Below are positions 10,375 through 19,649 of a DNA stretch of 64,000 bases, one piece after another (the stretch's first letter is position 1; each line of letters begins with the position of its first letter). Below the pieces are notes generated by a model. It was not told the DNA's origin and did no database searches. It worked only from the letters and a program-made list of their open reading frames with translations. This DNA comes from Nocardia mikamii NBRC 108933. GTDB taxonomy: Bacteria; Actinomycetota; Actinomycetes; Mycobacteriales; Mycobacteriaceae. The stretch is taken from contig NZ_BDCM01000001.1 of the NCBI RefSeq assembly GCF_001613505.1, positions 45,255 to 109,254 on the forward strand, written 5' to 3'. Position numbers and translations under genes: made by a program.

Positions 10375-11076
10375 ATGCGGTGGGGACGTCGGGCGGGGCG
10401 GGCAGCGGTGGTGGTCGTGGTCATGGCGATGACGGGGTGCGGCATCGTCGGCGCGCCCGACCCCGCGCCGGGCAGTCCGAGCCGGGCTCGGATCGAGCAG
10501 TTGCTGGGCGCGGTGGCCGTGGTGGCGCGGCGGCCACATCCGGGCGGGTACGACCGGGACTGCGGGGCGGGGCACGGATGTGTGTTCGGGCCGGCGTGGT
10601 CGGACGATCAGGACGGGCCGGGTGGGCACGACGGATGCGATTCGCGCAACGGCGTGCTGGCACGGCAACTGCGCGAGGTGAGATTCCGGCCGGGTACCCG
10701 CGAGTGCGTGGTGCTCGCGGGCACCCTGCGAGATCCGTACACCGGCCGCTCGATCAGCTTCGACAAGGCGCGGGCCCGGGACGTGCAGATCGACCACGTC
10801 TATCCACTGGCCGCCGCCTGGGATATGGGTGCGACGACCTGGTCGCCCGAACAGCGGGTGCGCTTCGCCAACGACATCGAATTCAACCTGCTGGCCGTCG
10901 ACGGCCCGGCCAATATGGACAAAGGCGATCGCACACCCGCGGACTGGCTTCCACCCGCCGGGGCCTATCACTGCTTCTACGCCGGAAAGTACCTCACCAC
11001 GGCAGCGCAGTACGGGCTGCCGATCACCGCAGCCGACCACACCGCGCTGGCTCGGATCGCACGGCAATGTCGCTGA
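10375..11076 (+). CDS. Exported HNH-family nuclease, probable lipoprotein
   Basis: A 233-residue secreted protein. The first 21 residues form a signal peptide ending in an MTGC lipobox-like motif with Cys21, so it may be lipid-anchored. The mature part carries a His-Asp nuclease core of the DUF1524/GmrSD C-terminal HNH type: IDHVYPLAAAWDMGA (about residues 139-153) followed by an EFNLLAVDGPANMDKGDRTP segment with the expected Asn and Lys residues. Extracellular HNH nucleases of this type are common in mycolic-acid bacteria, probably for DNA scavenging or defence. It reads away from the helicase; shared function is not implied by the divergent arrangement alone. Confidence 0.85.
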   Translation: MRWGRRAGRAAVVVVVMAMTGCGIVGAPDPAPGSPSRARIEQLLGAVAVVARRPHPGGYDRDCGAGHGCVFGPAWSDDQDGPGGHDGCDSRNGVLARQLREVRFRPGTRECVVLAGTLRDPYTGRSISFDKARARDVQIDHVYPLAAAWDMGATTWSPEQRVRFANDIEFNLLAVDGPANMDKGDRTPADWLPPAGAYHCFYAGKYLTTAAQYGLPITAADHTALARIARQCR

Positions 11077-11333
11077 TGCGAAGGGCCTGCCGCGAACCTG
11101 GCCGGTGGGCAACGACACCGGGCGGGCCGAGCAGGATCGAGAACCGCCCCTTACGGTCGGCACGTGGGCGGCCGTCAGCGCGCGGGCGGCGAACAGACCG
11201 TGGACGGCGGCCGGCCCATGACCGGTGCATCGGCCCACGAGCGGCGCGCCGGACCGGGCCGATCCGCGCGGCGGGACCGCCGGGACCGGCGAGCCCGGCA
11301 GGTACCCGCGGGATGCGTCGCGAACCTGCCGGA

Positions 11334-12002
11334 CTATTCGCCCGCGTCGAGTCGCCGGAGTAGCTGCTGGGCGGCGGCGCGCAGCACAGCGGGGTCGTCG
11401 GTGACGCCGAGCAGGCGCAGCGCCGCGTCGGGGATGCTGGTTTCCGCGTAATCGGGTGCGACGCCCTCGTCGGAGCGGATGTTGATGACCGTCTCCACCA
11501 TGCGGAACGGCAGCACGTGCGCGCCGGGGACGCCGGTGGGTGCGGCCTCGATCGCCGCCGCCGCGAGGTCCTCGTAGTGGCGCCGCAACCGGGCGCGGCG
11601 GCTCCGGAAGTCGGCGAATCGGTCGCTGCGCAGTTCGGGCAGCAGATACAGGGCACCGAGATTCCACTTGGCGGCGCAGAGCTGGCGCACGTCGGCGCGG
11701 GCCAGGGCGTACAGCCGAACCGCCGCCGGCTCGGGTTCGGCGCGCAACCGCTCGGCCAATTCCAGTGCGCCGGTGATGGTTTCGGCGAGCAGCGCGTCCA
11801 GGATGTCGTCCTTGGCGGCGAAGTGGTGGTAGAGCGAGGCCTGCCGGATACCCACCGCATCGGCGATACCGCGCGTGGATGTGCTGCCGTAGCCGTGGGC
11901 GGTGAACAATTCCGCTGCGGCGTCGAGGATCTCGGCGCGCGGCGTCCGCCCGCGACGGCTGCGCTGATCGACGCGAGGACGGCCCGGACCCAGGTGTGTC
12001 AC
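11334..12002 (-). CDS. TetR-family regulator of the adjacent nitrogen operon
   Basis: A 222-residue TetR repressor: N-terminal helix-turn-helix (ILDAAAELFTAHGYGSTS, then IADAVGIRQASLYHHFAAKD) and an all-helical ligand domain. The frame is open to 12107, but GTG 12002 starts just before the DNA-binding domain and follows GATGAGGCG, so it is preferred. It is divergent from the permease-DUF1989-carboxylase-allophanate hydrolase operon, and two copies of a palindromic motif (12081-12096 and 12176-12191) lie between. Likely ligand: guanidine, urea or a breakdown product (inference). The 257 bases between its stop and the nuclease gene contain nothing recognisable. Confidence 0.85.
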   Translation of the reverse strand: MTHLGPGRPRVDQRSRRGRTPRAEILDAAAELFTAHGYGSTSTRGIADAVGIRQASLYHHFAAKDDILDALLAETITGALELAERLRAEPEPAAVRLYALARADVRQLCAAKWNLGALYLLPELRSDRFADFRSRRARLRRHYEDLAAAAIEAAPTGVPGAHVLPFRMVETVINIRSDEGVAPDYAETSIPDAALRLLGVTDDPAVLRAAAQQLLRRLDAGE

Positions 12003-12080
12003 CGCCTCATCCTGCCACCGTCGCCGCGCCGCGGACCGGCACCGTGGCGCGCACCGTGTCCCACCTGCGGTTGTGAAATA

Positions 12081-12096
12081 TCTGTCACTCGATAGA
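12081..12096. promoter_or_regulatory. Operator copy 1 for the nitrogen-operon TetR
   Basis: TCTGTC-ACTC-GATAGA is an imperfect palindrome (5 of 6 arm bases pair). A second near-identical copy lies 95 bases downstream. Together they sit between the divergent TetR and permease genes. Confidence 0.55.
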
Positions 12097-12175
12097 AATA
12101 CCGGCAACGCAGACGTTACGCGGGTTCCCGCAAGCGATACACAGCCGTCACCGAAAGCGCGATCCGGCCCGCAAA

Positions 12176-12191
12176 ACTGTCACCTGATAGA
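12176..12191. promoter_or_regulatory. Operator copy 2 for the nitrogen-operon TetR
   Basis: ACTGTC-ACCT-GATAGA repeats the motif at 12081 (13 of 16 bases the same), 28 bases before the permease start. A repressor bound here would be close to the permease ribosome binding site. Confidence 0.55.
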
Positions 12192-12219
12192 TATTGGCTG
12201 CCACGCCGAAGGACCGCCC

Positions 12220-13743
12220 ATGGCCATCGCACTCGATCCACCCTCGCAATCCCCGACCGGTGACAGCGCCGATCTCGAACGCTTCGGATATCAGCCGGTA
12301 CTGCATCGCAAACTCGGCCGCTACGCCTCGTTCGCCGCGGGATTCTCCTTCGTCTCGATCCTCACCACCATCTTCCAATTCTTCGGATTCGGTTACGGAT
12401 TCGGCGGCGGCGCGTTCTTCTGGACCTGGCCGATCGTGTTCGCCGGTCAGTTCCTCGTCGCGCTGAATTTCGCGGAACTCGCCGCGCGCTATCCCATTTC
12501 GGGCTGCATCTACCAGTGGTCGCGCCGGCTCGCGGGTGAGGTGGTGGGCTGGTTCGCGGGCTGGATGATGATCATCGCGCAGATCGTCACGGCCGCCGCG
12601 GCCGCCATCGCGCTGCAGGTCGTGCTGCCCTCGATCTGGAGCGGTTTCCAGCTGATCGGCACCGACACCGCCCTCACCTCCACCGACGGCGCCGCGAACG
12701 CGGTCCTGCTGGGCAGCGTGCTGCTGGTGATCACCACGGTGATCAATGTGATCGGCATCGACCTGATGGCCCGTATCAACTCGATCGGCGTCACCGTCGA
12801 GATCGTGGGCGTGCTCGCCGTCATCGCCCTGTTCTTCACCCATACCGAACGCGGCGCCGATGTGGTGCTGCAAACCGATCAGGCCGCGCCGGGCCCGTAC
12901 TGGGCGGCGTTCCTCGTCTCCGGTTTGATGGCCGCGTATGTGATGGTCGGATTCGATTCCGCCGGAGAGCTTTCCGAGGAGACGAAGAATCCGCGCCGGG
13001 TCGCCCCGCGCACCATCCTGCTGGCGCTCGCCGCCTCCGCCCTCGGCGGCGGACTGCTTCTGCTGGGCGCGTTGATGGCCGCACCCAACATCAGCGACGG
13101 CCACCTGGCCACCGAGGGACTGGCCTACGTGATCACCGCCAAACTCGACAGTCCGGCCGGCACCGTGCTGCTGTGCTGTGTCGCGGTGGCGATCACGGTG
13201 TGCACCTTGGCCATTCAGACCGCGGGTTCACGACTGATCTTCTCGATGGCCCGCGACGGCCGCCTGCCGTTCGCGTCGCGGCTGGCCGCCGTGCACCCGC
13301 GCTTCGGCACCCCGGTCCTGCCCGCGGTGATCATCGGTGCGCTCGCCGTGGCGCTGCTGGTGGTGAACCTCGGCAACGCCGCGCTGTTCGCGACGCTGGC
13401 CAGCGTGTGCATCGTGACGCTGTACGTGGCGTATCTGCTGGTCACCGTCCCGCTGCTGATCCGGCGGCTGCGGGGGCTGCCTCCCGCCGAACCCGGCCTG
13501 TTCTCGCTGGGCCGCTACGGCATCGCGGTGAACGTCGCGGCGGTGCTGTGGGGCGTCGCGATGGCGGTGAACCTGGCGTGGCCGCGCGCGGAGGTGTACA
13601 CGCCCGCCGGCGGCGGCTGGTGGATGCTCTGGGCCGCACCGCTGTTCCTGCTCCTGACCGTCGCGGTGGGCGCGGTGGTGCACCGCATCGTCACACCCCG
13701 CGCCGCGGCCGCCGAAGCCCGGCCCGCACCGCAACCCGCCTGA
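12220..13743 (+). CDS. APC-superfamily amino acid/amine permease
   Basis: A 507-residue inner-membrane transporter with about 12 hydrophobic segments (first from around residue 40: YASFAAGFSFVSILTTIFQF). The family moves amino acids, amines or choline-like solutes with protons. ATG 12220 is chosen over an open frame back to 12073, because the upstream stretch holds both operator copies. It is the first gene of the operon at 12220-18765; permeases of this type are typical partners of urea-carboxylase-like gene sets, where they probably import guanidine or urea. The GESGEE-like loop here reads SAGELSEETKNPRR, a normal APC feature. Substrate is inferred from context only. Confidence 0.85.
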   Translation: MAIALDPPSQSPTGDSADLERFGYQPVLHRKLGRYASFAAGFSFVSILTTIFQFFGFGYGFGGGAFFWTWPIVFAGQFLVALNFAELAARYPISGCIYQWSRRLAGEVVGWFAGWMMIIAQIVTAAAAAIALQVVLPSIWSGFQLIGTDTALTSTDGAANAVLLGSVLLVITTVINVIGIDLMARINSIGVTVEIVGVLAVIALFFTHTERGADVVLQTDQAAPGPYWAAFLVSGLMAAYVMVGFDSAGELSEETKNPRRVAPRTILLALAASALGGGLLLLGALMAAPNISDGHLATEGLAYVITAKLDSPAGTVLLCCVAVAITVCTLAIQTAGSRLIFSMARDGRLPFASRLAAVHPRFGTPVLPAVIIGALAVALLVVNLGNAALFATLASVCIVTLYVAYLLVTVPLLIRRLRGLPPAEPGLFSLGRYGIAVNVAAVLWGVAMAVNLAWPRAEVYTPAGGGWWMLWAAPLFLLLTVAVGAVVHRIVTPRAAAAEARPAPQPA

Positions 13744-13777
13744 GCGACATTCCCATCCGACTCTGCGAGGAGACATC

Positions 13778-14527
13778 ATGTCCGCAACCGCCTCCACCGT
13801 CGGCGCCCGCGACCACGCGCGAGCGCAGGCCGCGGCCGCGACCGTCGCCGGCCCCGATCTGCCCGAGGGCGTCGATCCCGCGAAAGTGACCTTCGCCCAA
13901 CGTGTTCCGGGCAACGGCTACACCACCGCGGTACTCGCCCGCGGCACCCGGCTCCGGCTGGCCGATCCGGACGGCGCGGCCGGCGCCCACCTCCTGCTCC
14001 TGCGGGCCGAGGCGCCGTGGGAACGGCTGAACGTCGCCGACACCATCAAGGTGCCGTGGCAGGCGTATCCGGGCCCGGGCCATCCGCTACTGTCGGATCA
14101 GGGGCGCGTCCTCGCCACGATCGTCGCCGACACCTCCGGCCACCACGACACGCTGTGCGGACCGACACCGCGAGTACGACAGGCACTGCGGGTCGCGGGC
14201 GCGAAACACGGTCTCACACCGCGCGATATCGGCCCGTCCGTCGCCCTGTTCCGCGGGGTGCGCGTCGGCGCGGACGGCGCCCTCACCGCCACCGGCAGCG
14301 CCGGTCCGGGCCGCTCGGTCGAACTGCTGATCCACCTGCCGCTGACCGTCCTCATCGCCAACGGCACCCATCCACTCGACGACCGGCCCGCCACGGCACT
14401 GGACGTCGTCGCCTGGCGCGGCGCCGCGGAGCCGGACGACGCCGACACCGAGCCGGAATATCGCCGGGCCGTGGAGAACACCGAACAGGCCTGGCTGGCC
14501 GCACACGATCCGGAGGCGATCGCATGA
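13778..14527 (+). CDS. DUF1989 protein, urea-carboxylase-associated (CgdA-like)
   Basis: A 249-residue DUF1989 protein, the longer of a pair. The conserved core includes [23 protein letters not shown] and the His-Asp motif [10 protein letters not shown] near residue 123. Proteins of this family sit beside urea/guanidine carboxylases, and a characterised pair forms carboxyguanidine deiminase (CgdAB), which turns carboxyguanidine into allophanate. A GAGGAG ribosome binding site lies seven bases before ATG 13778. Its stop overlaps the start of the second DUF1989 gene (ATGA), so the two are translationally coupled, as expected for subunits of one enzyme. Whether this is truly CgdA depends on the operon's substrate. 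Confidence 0.8.
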   Translation: MSATASTVGARDHARAQAAAATVAGPDLPEGVDPAKVTFAQRVPGNGYTTAVLARGTRLRLADPDGAAGAHLLLLRAEAPWERLNVADTIKVPWQAYPGPGHPLLSDQGRVLATIVADTSGHHDTLCGPTPRVRQALRVAGAKHGLTPRDIGPSVALFRGVRVGADGALTATGSAGPGRSVELLIHLPLTVLIANGTHPLDDRPATALDVVAWRGAAEPDDADTEPEYRRAVENTEQAWLAAHDPEAIA

Positions 14528-15144
14528 CCACCGTTACCGAACGCACCGTCGTCCTGGACGAGACCGTGGCCGCCTGCGCACCGTGGTCGACCGTGGTCCG
14601 GGCGGGTCAGCAGTGGCAGATCATCGACCTGTACGGCAACCAGGCGGTGGACTGCCTGCTCTATTCGGCCGCCGATCACGCCGACCGCTACAGCGCCCAG
14701 GCGACCGTCGCCGCCCAGCGCAATATCTTCCTGACCACCGGCAGCGTGCTCCGCGCCGAATCGGGGACCGCACTGATGACCGTGGTCGCGGACGAGGTCG
14801 GCAATCACGACACCATCGCCGGCGCGTGCTCACAGGAATCCAACACCCTGCGTTACGGCCACCACACCCGCCATCAGCACGCCTGCGTGGAGAACTTCCT
14901 CACCGAGGCGTTGCGCTGGGGGCTGGGCAAGCGGGATCTGGTCTCGAACATCAACTGGTTCATGAACGTTCCGGTCGAGGCCGACGGCACTCTCGGCATC
15001 GTCGACGGGCTCTCCGCACCGGGAAAGTCGGTGACGCTGCGTGCCGAGATCGACACACTCGTCCTGATCTCCAACTGCCCGCAGATCAACAACCCCTGCA
15101 ACGGATTCGATCCGACGCCGGTGAGAATGGTGGTGACGCGATGA
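14524..15144 (+). CDS. DUF1989 protein, urea-carboxylase-associated (CgdB-like)
   Basis: A 206-residue DUF1989 protein, the shorter partner of the preceding one. It has the family's His-Asp motif ([12 protein letters not shown]), a HQHACVENF stretch, and the C-terminal [16 protein letters not shown] signature with a conserved Cys that fits a catalytic or metal site. ATG 14524 overlaps the previous stop and its own stop overlaps the next start (both ATGA), so the three genes are tightly coupled. Likely role: subunit of a carboxyguanidine deiminase that releases ammonia and feeds the allophanate hydrolase two genes downstream. Confidence 0.8.
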   Translation: MTTVTERTVVLDETVAACAPWSTVVRAGQQWQIIDLYGNQAVDCLLYSAADHADRYSAQATVAAQRNIFLTTGSVLRAESGTALMTVVADEVGNHDTIAGACSQESNTLRYGHHTRHQHACVENFLTEALRWGLGKRDLVSNINWFMNVPVEADGTLGIVDGLSAPGKSVTLRAEIDTLVLISNCPQINNPCNGFDPTPVRMVVTR

Positions 15145-17162
15145 CGACGGCGATCGAAACAGACTCCGGAACAACGACTCTGGAGGCCCGCGCCACCGAT
15201 ATCGAGGTAGTGCGGCCGGGGATGCTGACCACCGTGCAGGATTGGCCGGGCCGCGTCGGCTACTGGCACGTCGGCGTCCCGCCGTCGGGACCGATGGACG
15301 ATCTGTCGTTCCGGCTCGGCAATCGGGCGCTGGGCAACGACGAGGGCGCGGCCGGACTCGAATGCACCCTCGCCGGGCCCGCGCTGCGATTCCGCACCGC
15401 GACCCGGGTGTGCGTGACCGGTGCGCCCGCGACGGTGACCGTCGACGACGAGCGCGTACATCAGTGGCGCACCGTCGAGGTCCCGGCGGGCGGCACGCTG
15501 GATGTCGGCGCCGTGCAGGGACCGGGGATGCGGACCTACATCCTGTTCGCAGGCGGTCTCGATCTGCCCGAATACCTCGGCAGCACAGCCACTTTCACGC
15601 TCGGCAGGTTCGGCGGCGGCACCGGTGCCGCCCTTCGCGCAGGCGACCGGTTACCCCTGGGCGAGCCGACCCGCGCCGTCGGGTCCGGGGTGCCGATGGC
15701 CGAGCAGCCGGTACTGACGCGCCGATGGGAACTCGCGGTCACCGAGGGCCCGCACGGCGCGCCGGAATTCTTCACCCGCGCCGATATCGACACCATCCTC
15801 GGCACCGACTACGAGGTGCACTTCAACTCCGATCGGACCGGGGTGCGGCTGATCGGGCCGAAACCGCACTGGGCGCGCAGCGACGGTGGCGAGGCCGGAC
15901 TGCACCCGTCGAACATCCACGACACCGCCTATTCGATCGGCGCCCTGGACTTCACCGGTGATACGCCGATCCTGCTGGGTCCGGACGGACCCAGCCTCGG
16001 CGGATTCGTCTGTCCCGTCACGGTTGTCGCCGCGGAGCGCTGGAAACTCGGGCAGCTCTGCCCCGGTGACACCGTGCGCTTCGTCCCGGTACGCGCCGAC
16101 CGCGCCGCCTCGATCCGCGCCCTCGGCCCGGCCCGGCGAGCCGACTGGCCGATCGTGCTGTCCGACGGCGGTGACGGCGACGACGGCATTCTGGCCCGCG
16201 CCGACGCCGACGACACCACCACCGTCACCTACCGCCGCGCCGGTGACGACGGTGTCCTCGTCGAATACGGTGATATGACGCTGGATCTCGCATTGCGCGC
16301 CCGCGTCCACGCCCTGCACCGGCATCTGCTCGAATACGCCGAGCCGGCGATCACCGAACTGACACCCGGAATCCGTTCGCTCCAGGTACGTTTCGATCCG
16401 GACCGGCTGGCCACGCCGAAACTGTTGCGATTGCTGCGCGAGGCCGAATCCGCCCTGCCCGCGGCCACGGAACTGGTGGTGCCGAGCCGCACCGTGCACC
16501 TGCCGCTGTCGTGGGACGATCCGGCCACGCGCGAGGCCATCATCCGCTATATGCACGGTGTGCGGGCGGATGCGCCGTGGTGCCCCTGGAATATCGAGTT
16601 CATTCGCCGGATGAACGGATTGTCCACGGTGGCAGACGTTTTCGACACCGTCTTCGCCGCCGAGTACCTCGTGCTCGGCCTCGGCGACGTGTACCTCGGC
16701 GCACCGGTCGCGACCCCGACCGATCCGCGTCACCGCCTGGTCACCACCAAATACAATCCGGCTCGCACCTGGACGCCGGAGAACGCGGTCGGCATCGGCG
16801 GCGCCTATCTGTGCATCTACGGCATGGAGGGACCCGGCGGATATCAATTCGTCGGCCGTACCACGCAGGTGTGGAACCACCGCTCCACCGGCGCCGCCGA
16901 GGATCCCTGGCTGCTGCGGTATTTCGATCGCATCCGCTGGTATCCGGTGTCCGCGGAGGAACTGCTGGACCTGCGGGCCGACTTCGCCCGCAGCCGCGGC
17001 GCGCTGCGTGCGGAGGAGGGCGAATTCCGGCTCGCCGAATATCGCGATTTCCTGTCCGCCAACGCCGAATCCATCGCCGACTTCCGCGCCGTACAGGCGG
17101 ATGCGTTCGCCGCCGAACGTGATTCGTGGCAGGCCGCGGGTGAATTGCACGAACGAGGATGA
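15141..17162 (+). CDS. Urea/guanidine carboxylase, carboxyltransferase region only
   Basis: A 673-residue protein matching only the carboxyltransferase part of urea carboxylase: an N-terminal KipA/AHS2 domain ([26 protein letters not shown]; about residues 20-310), a KipI/AHS1 domain (about 350-560, with [14 protein letters not shown]), and the urea-carboxylase-specific tail ([26 protein letters not shown]). Usual family members are about 1,200 residues, with an N-terminal biotin carboxylase and a C-terminal biotin carrier domain. Both are missing here, cut at the domain boundaries, and no gene for either adjoins. ATG 15141 overlaps the previous stop as ATGA. It must borrow a biotin carboxylase/carrier from elsewhere, or have a different activity. 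The 5-oxoprolinase annotation often given to such proteins is less likely in this operon. Confidence 0.85.
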   Translation: MTTAIETDSGTTTLEARATDIEVVRPGMLTTVQDWPGRVGYWHVGVPPSGPMDDLSFRLGNRALGNDEGAAGLECTLAGPALRFRTATRVCVTGAPATVTVDDERVHQWRTVEVPAGGTLDVGAVQGPGMRTYILFAGGLDLPEYLGSTATFTLGRFGGGTGAALRAGDRLPLGEPTRAVGSGVPMAEQPVLTRRWELAVTEGPHGAPEFFTRADIDTILGTDYEVHFNSDRTGVRLIGPKPHWARSDGGEAGLHPSNIHDTAYSIGALDFTGDTPILLGPDGPSLGGFVCPVTVVAAERWKLGQLCPGDTVRFVPVRADRAASIRALGPARRADWPIVLSDGGDGDDGILARADADDTTTVTYRRAGDDGVLVEYGDMTLDLALRARVHALHRHLLEYAEPAITELTPGIRSLQVRFDPDRLATPKLLRLLREAESALPAATELVVPSRTVHLPLSWDDPATREAIIRYMHGVRADAPWCPWNIEFIRRMNGLSTVADVFDTVFAAEYLVLGLGDVYLGAPVATPTDPRHRLVTTKYNPARTWTPENAVGIGGAYLCIYGMEGPGGYQFVGRTTQVWNHRSTGAAEDPWLLRYFDRIRWYPVSAEELLDLRADFARSRGALRAEEGEFRLAEYRDFLSANAESIADFRAVQADAFAAERDSWQAAGELHERG

Positions 17163-17172
17163 GGAGTCCGAC

Positions 17173-18765
17173 ATGAGCATCTGGATTCATCGCTCCGAAG
17201 ACCCCGGTCCGCACGGCACCGGCCCGCTCGCCGGTCTGCGGGTGGCGGTCAAGGACAACGTCGATGTCGCGGGCCTGCCGACGACCGCCGGCTGCCCGGA
17301 CTACTCCTTTCTTCCCGACCGCGACGCACCCGCCGTCGCGGCCCTGCGCGCCGCGGGTGCGGTGGTGGTCGGCAAGACCAATATGGATCAGTTCGCGACC
17401 GGTCTGGTCGGCACCCGCTCGCCCTACGGTCCCGTCTCCGATTCGCGCCGTCCCGAATTCATCTCGGGCGGTTCGAGTTCCGGGTCGGCCGTGGCCGTCG
17501 CGACCGGTGCCGCCGATATCGCGATCGGCACCGATACCGCGGGTTCCGGGCGCGTTCCGGCGGCGCTGCAGGGCATCGTCGGAATCAAACCGACCGTGGG
17601 GGTCGTCTCCACCGCGGGCGTCGTCCCGGCCTGCCGTTCCTATGACTGCGTGACGATCTTCGCCGCCGCCCCGGCGCGCGCCGATCAGGCGATGGGAGTG
17701 ATGGCCGCCGGAGCGCCCGGCCGCGCGTGGCCCGCCGATACCCGGCTGGCGGCGCCGCCCCATCCGACCGTCGCGATCTTCGCCGAACTGCCGGAACTGG
17801 ATCCGGTGTGGCGGGCGGCGTTCGACCGGACCGTCACCGCGCTCCGGCAGCGCGGGGCGACCATCGTGGAGGTCGACCCGGCGCCCTTCCTGGCCGCGGC
17901 CCGGTTGCTCTACGACGGGGCGCTGGTCGCCGAAAGGTACGCCGCGGTAGGTGAATTCATCGAGGCACGACCGGATGCGGTCGAACCGACCGTCGCGAGC
18001 ATCATCCGCGCCGCGCGCGAGATTCCGGCGCATCGGCTGGTCGCCGACCGCGCCGAACTCGAGCGCTTACGCGCGCTCGCGATGGACAGCCTGGGCGACG
18101 CCGACGCTCTGCTCGCGCCGACCGCACCGATGCATCCGACCATCGCGCAGGTCGAGGCGGATCCGATCGGGATCAACTCCCGCATGGGCACCTACACCAA
18201 CTTCTGCAATCTGTTCGATCTGTGCGCCGTGGCCGTGCCCGCCGGGATGGCGGGCGAATCCTGTTTCGGTGTCACGGTTTTCGCGCGTCCGTTCGAGGAT
18301 GCGGTGGCGTTGGATATCGCCGTCTCGATCACCGGCGACGCGGAGATCACGCGACCGTGGCCACTGGCGGCCGCGCCGGTGTGCGAGCTGATCGTGTTCG
18401 GGGCGCATCTGCGCGGCCAGCCGTTGGAACACCAGTTGCATGCGCTCGGCGCGCGCTGGGCCGGAGCGGTCCGCACCGCCGCGGCCTATCGCCTCGCCGC
18501 CCTGGACACCACGCCGCCGAAACCGGCGGTGACCCGCTGCGAGGGTGGGGTGTCGGTCGCGGGTGAACGCTGGTTGCTCTCCCCCGCCGCCCTCGGCCGC
18601 TTCCTCGCCGCACTGCCGGCGCCGATGCAGCTGGGCGCCGTCGAACTCGCCGACGGCACCTGGCACACCGCGTTCGGATGTGAGGGGACCGCCGCCGCCG
18701 ATGGCAAGGACATCAGCGAATACGGTGACTGGCGTGCGGCCCTCGCGGCGGGGGCCGTGGGCTGA
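17173..18765 (+). CDS. atzF: Allophanate hydrolase
   Basis: A 530-residue amidase-signature enzyme that hydrolyses allophanate to ammonia and carbon dioxide. The Lys-Ser-Ser triad is visible: Lys27 in VAVKDN, the cis-Ser in GGSSSGSA (about residues 101-103), and the nucleophile Ser125 in DTAGSGRVP. The extra C-terminal domain (about residues 420-530: VFGAHLRGQPLEHQL to GTWHTAFGCEG) marks true allophanate hydrolases from general amidases. ATG 17173 follows GAGGAG by six bases. It closes the operon that starts at 12220; its stop is six bases from the convergent sseB. Confidence 0.92.
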   Translation: MSIWIHRSEDPGPHGTGPLAGLRVAVKDNVDVAGLPTTAGCPDYSFLPDRDAPAVAALRAAGAVVVGKTNMDQFATGLVGTRSPYGPVSDSRRPEFISGGSSSGSAVAVATGAADIAIGTDTAGSGRVPAALQGIVGIKPTVGVVSTAGVVPACRSYDCVTIFAAAPARADQAMGVMAAGAPGRAWPADTRLAAPPHPTVAIFAELPELDPVWRAAFDRTVTALRQRGATIVEVDPAPFLAAARLLYDGALVAERYAAVGEFIEARPDAVEPTVASIIRAAREIPAHRLVADRAELERLRALAMDSLGDADALLAPTAPMHPTIAQVEADPIGINSRMGTYTNFCNLFDLCAVAVPAGMAGESCFGVTVFARPFEDAVALDIAVSITGDAEITRPWPLAAAPVCELIVFGAHLRGQPLEHQLHALGARWAGAVRTAAAYRLAALDTTPPKPAVTRCEGGVSVAGERWLLSPAALGRFLAALPAPMQLGAVELADGTWHTAFGCEGTAAADGKDISEYGDWRAALAAGAVG

Positions 18766-18771
18766 TTCGCG

Positions 18772-19617
18772 TCAATCCAGCGCCGTGGCGACCGGGCGCT
18801 CGGGATCCGACGACCACTGCGACCACGAACCCGGATACAGCGCCGCCGAGACTCCCACGACCGACAGCGCCGCGATCTGGTGGGCGGCGGTCACCCCCGA
18901 ACCGCAGTAGACCGCCACCGGGCCGGAGCCGAGATCGGAGAACCGCGCCCGCAACTGGTCCGGAGTCTTGAAAGTGCCCTCGGGCGTGAGGTTTTCCGCG
19001 GTCGGCACGCTCACCGCGCCGGGAATGTGCCCGGCACGCGGGTCGATCGGCTCGACCTGCCCGCGATAGCGTTCCCCGGCTCGCGCGTCCAGCAGCGCGC
19101 CCCGCCAGCCCGCGACCTCGTCGGCTTCCACCACCGGCATATTTCCGGGCGTGAGCACCACGTCGCCGGGCTTCGGGTCGGGTTCGGCGCCGACGGCCAT
19201 CTCGCCGCCGCCGCGCTCCCACGCGGGCAGGCCGCCGTCGAGAATGCGCACGTCGCGCAGGCCCGCCCAACGCAGCAGCCACCACGCCCGCGCTGCGGCC
19301 ATGCCGCCGGTGGCGTCGTAGACGACCGTCGGCTCCCCGGCGCGCAGGCCCCAGCTGCGGGCACATTTCTGCAGGTGGGTGAGTGTCGGCAACGGGTGGC
19401 GGCCGTGCGCCGGGGACGGCGGCGCGGCCAGTTCGGTCTCCAGATCGACGAAGATCGCGCCGGGAATGTGGCCGGCGAGATAGTGCTGAGGCCCGTCGGG
19501 ATCGCCCAGCGCCCATCGCACATCCAGCAGATGCACCCGGCTCTCGCTGTCCGCCAGCGAATTCCGGAGTTCTTCGGGGGAGATCAGTACCGCGGTCAAG
19601 CCCGGCTCCTCAGTCAA
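18772..19617 (-). CDS. sseB: Thiosulfate/3-mercaptopyruvate sulfurtransferase (two rhodanese domains)
   Basis: A 281-residue double-rhodanese protein that transfers sulfur from a donor such as 3-mercaptopyruvate to a thiol acceptor. The inactive N-terminal domain holds ILDGGLPAW; the active C-terminal domain ends in the catalytic loop CGSGVTA, the mercaptopyruvate-sulfurtransferase type. It resembles mycobacterial SseB (Rv2291). TTG 19617 is the longest start; TTG 19599 has GAGGAG six bases upstream and may be the real one. A second paralogue, sseA, lies at 59366-60295. Confidence 0.87.
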   Translation of the reverse strand: MTEEPGLTAVLISPEELRNSLADSESRVHLLDVRWALGDPDGPQHYLAGHIPGAIFVDLETELAAPPSPAHGRHPLPTLTHLQKCARSWGLRAGEPTVVYDATGGMAAARAWWLLRWAGLRDVRILDGGLPAWERGGGEMAVGAEPDPKPGDVVLTPGNMPVVEADEVAGWRGALLDARAGERYRGQVEPIDPRAGHIPGAVSVPTAENLTPEGTFKTPDQLRARFSDLGSGPVAVYCGSGVTAAHQIAALSVVGVSAALYPGSWSQWSSDPERPVATALD

Positions 19618-19649
19618 CAGATGTACCCGTGACGCGAACAGGTGTCAGC

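Noticed and set aside
7475..10432. 985-codon plus-strand open frame opposite the helicase
   Set aside because: Antisense shadow of the helicase gene; no recognisable protein, and the opposite strand has all SNF2 motifs.
12003..12219. Guanidine-I (ykkC) riboswitch before the permease
   Set aside because: None of the conserved core runs expected for the class is visible; the leader instead has the twin TetR palindromes.
15141..17162. 5-oxoprolinase subunits PxpB/PxpC fusion
   Set aside because: KipA/KipI domains occur there too, but the urea-carboxylase tail ([14 protein letters not shown]) and the DUF1989/allophanate hydrolase neighbours favour a urea/guanidine carboxylase.
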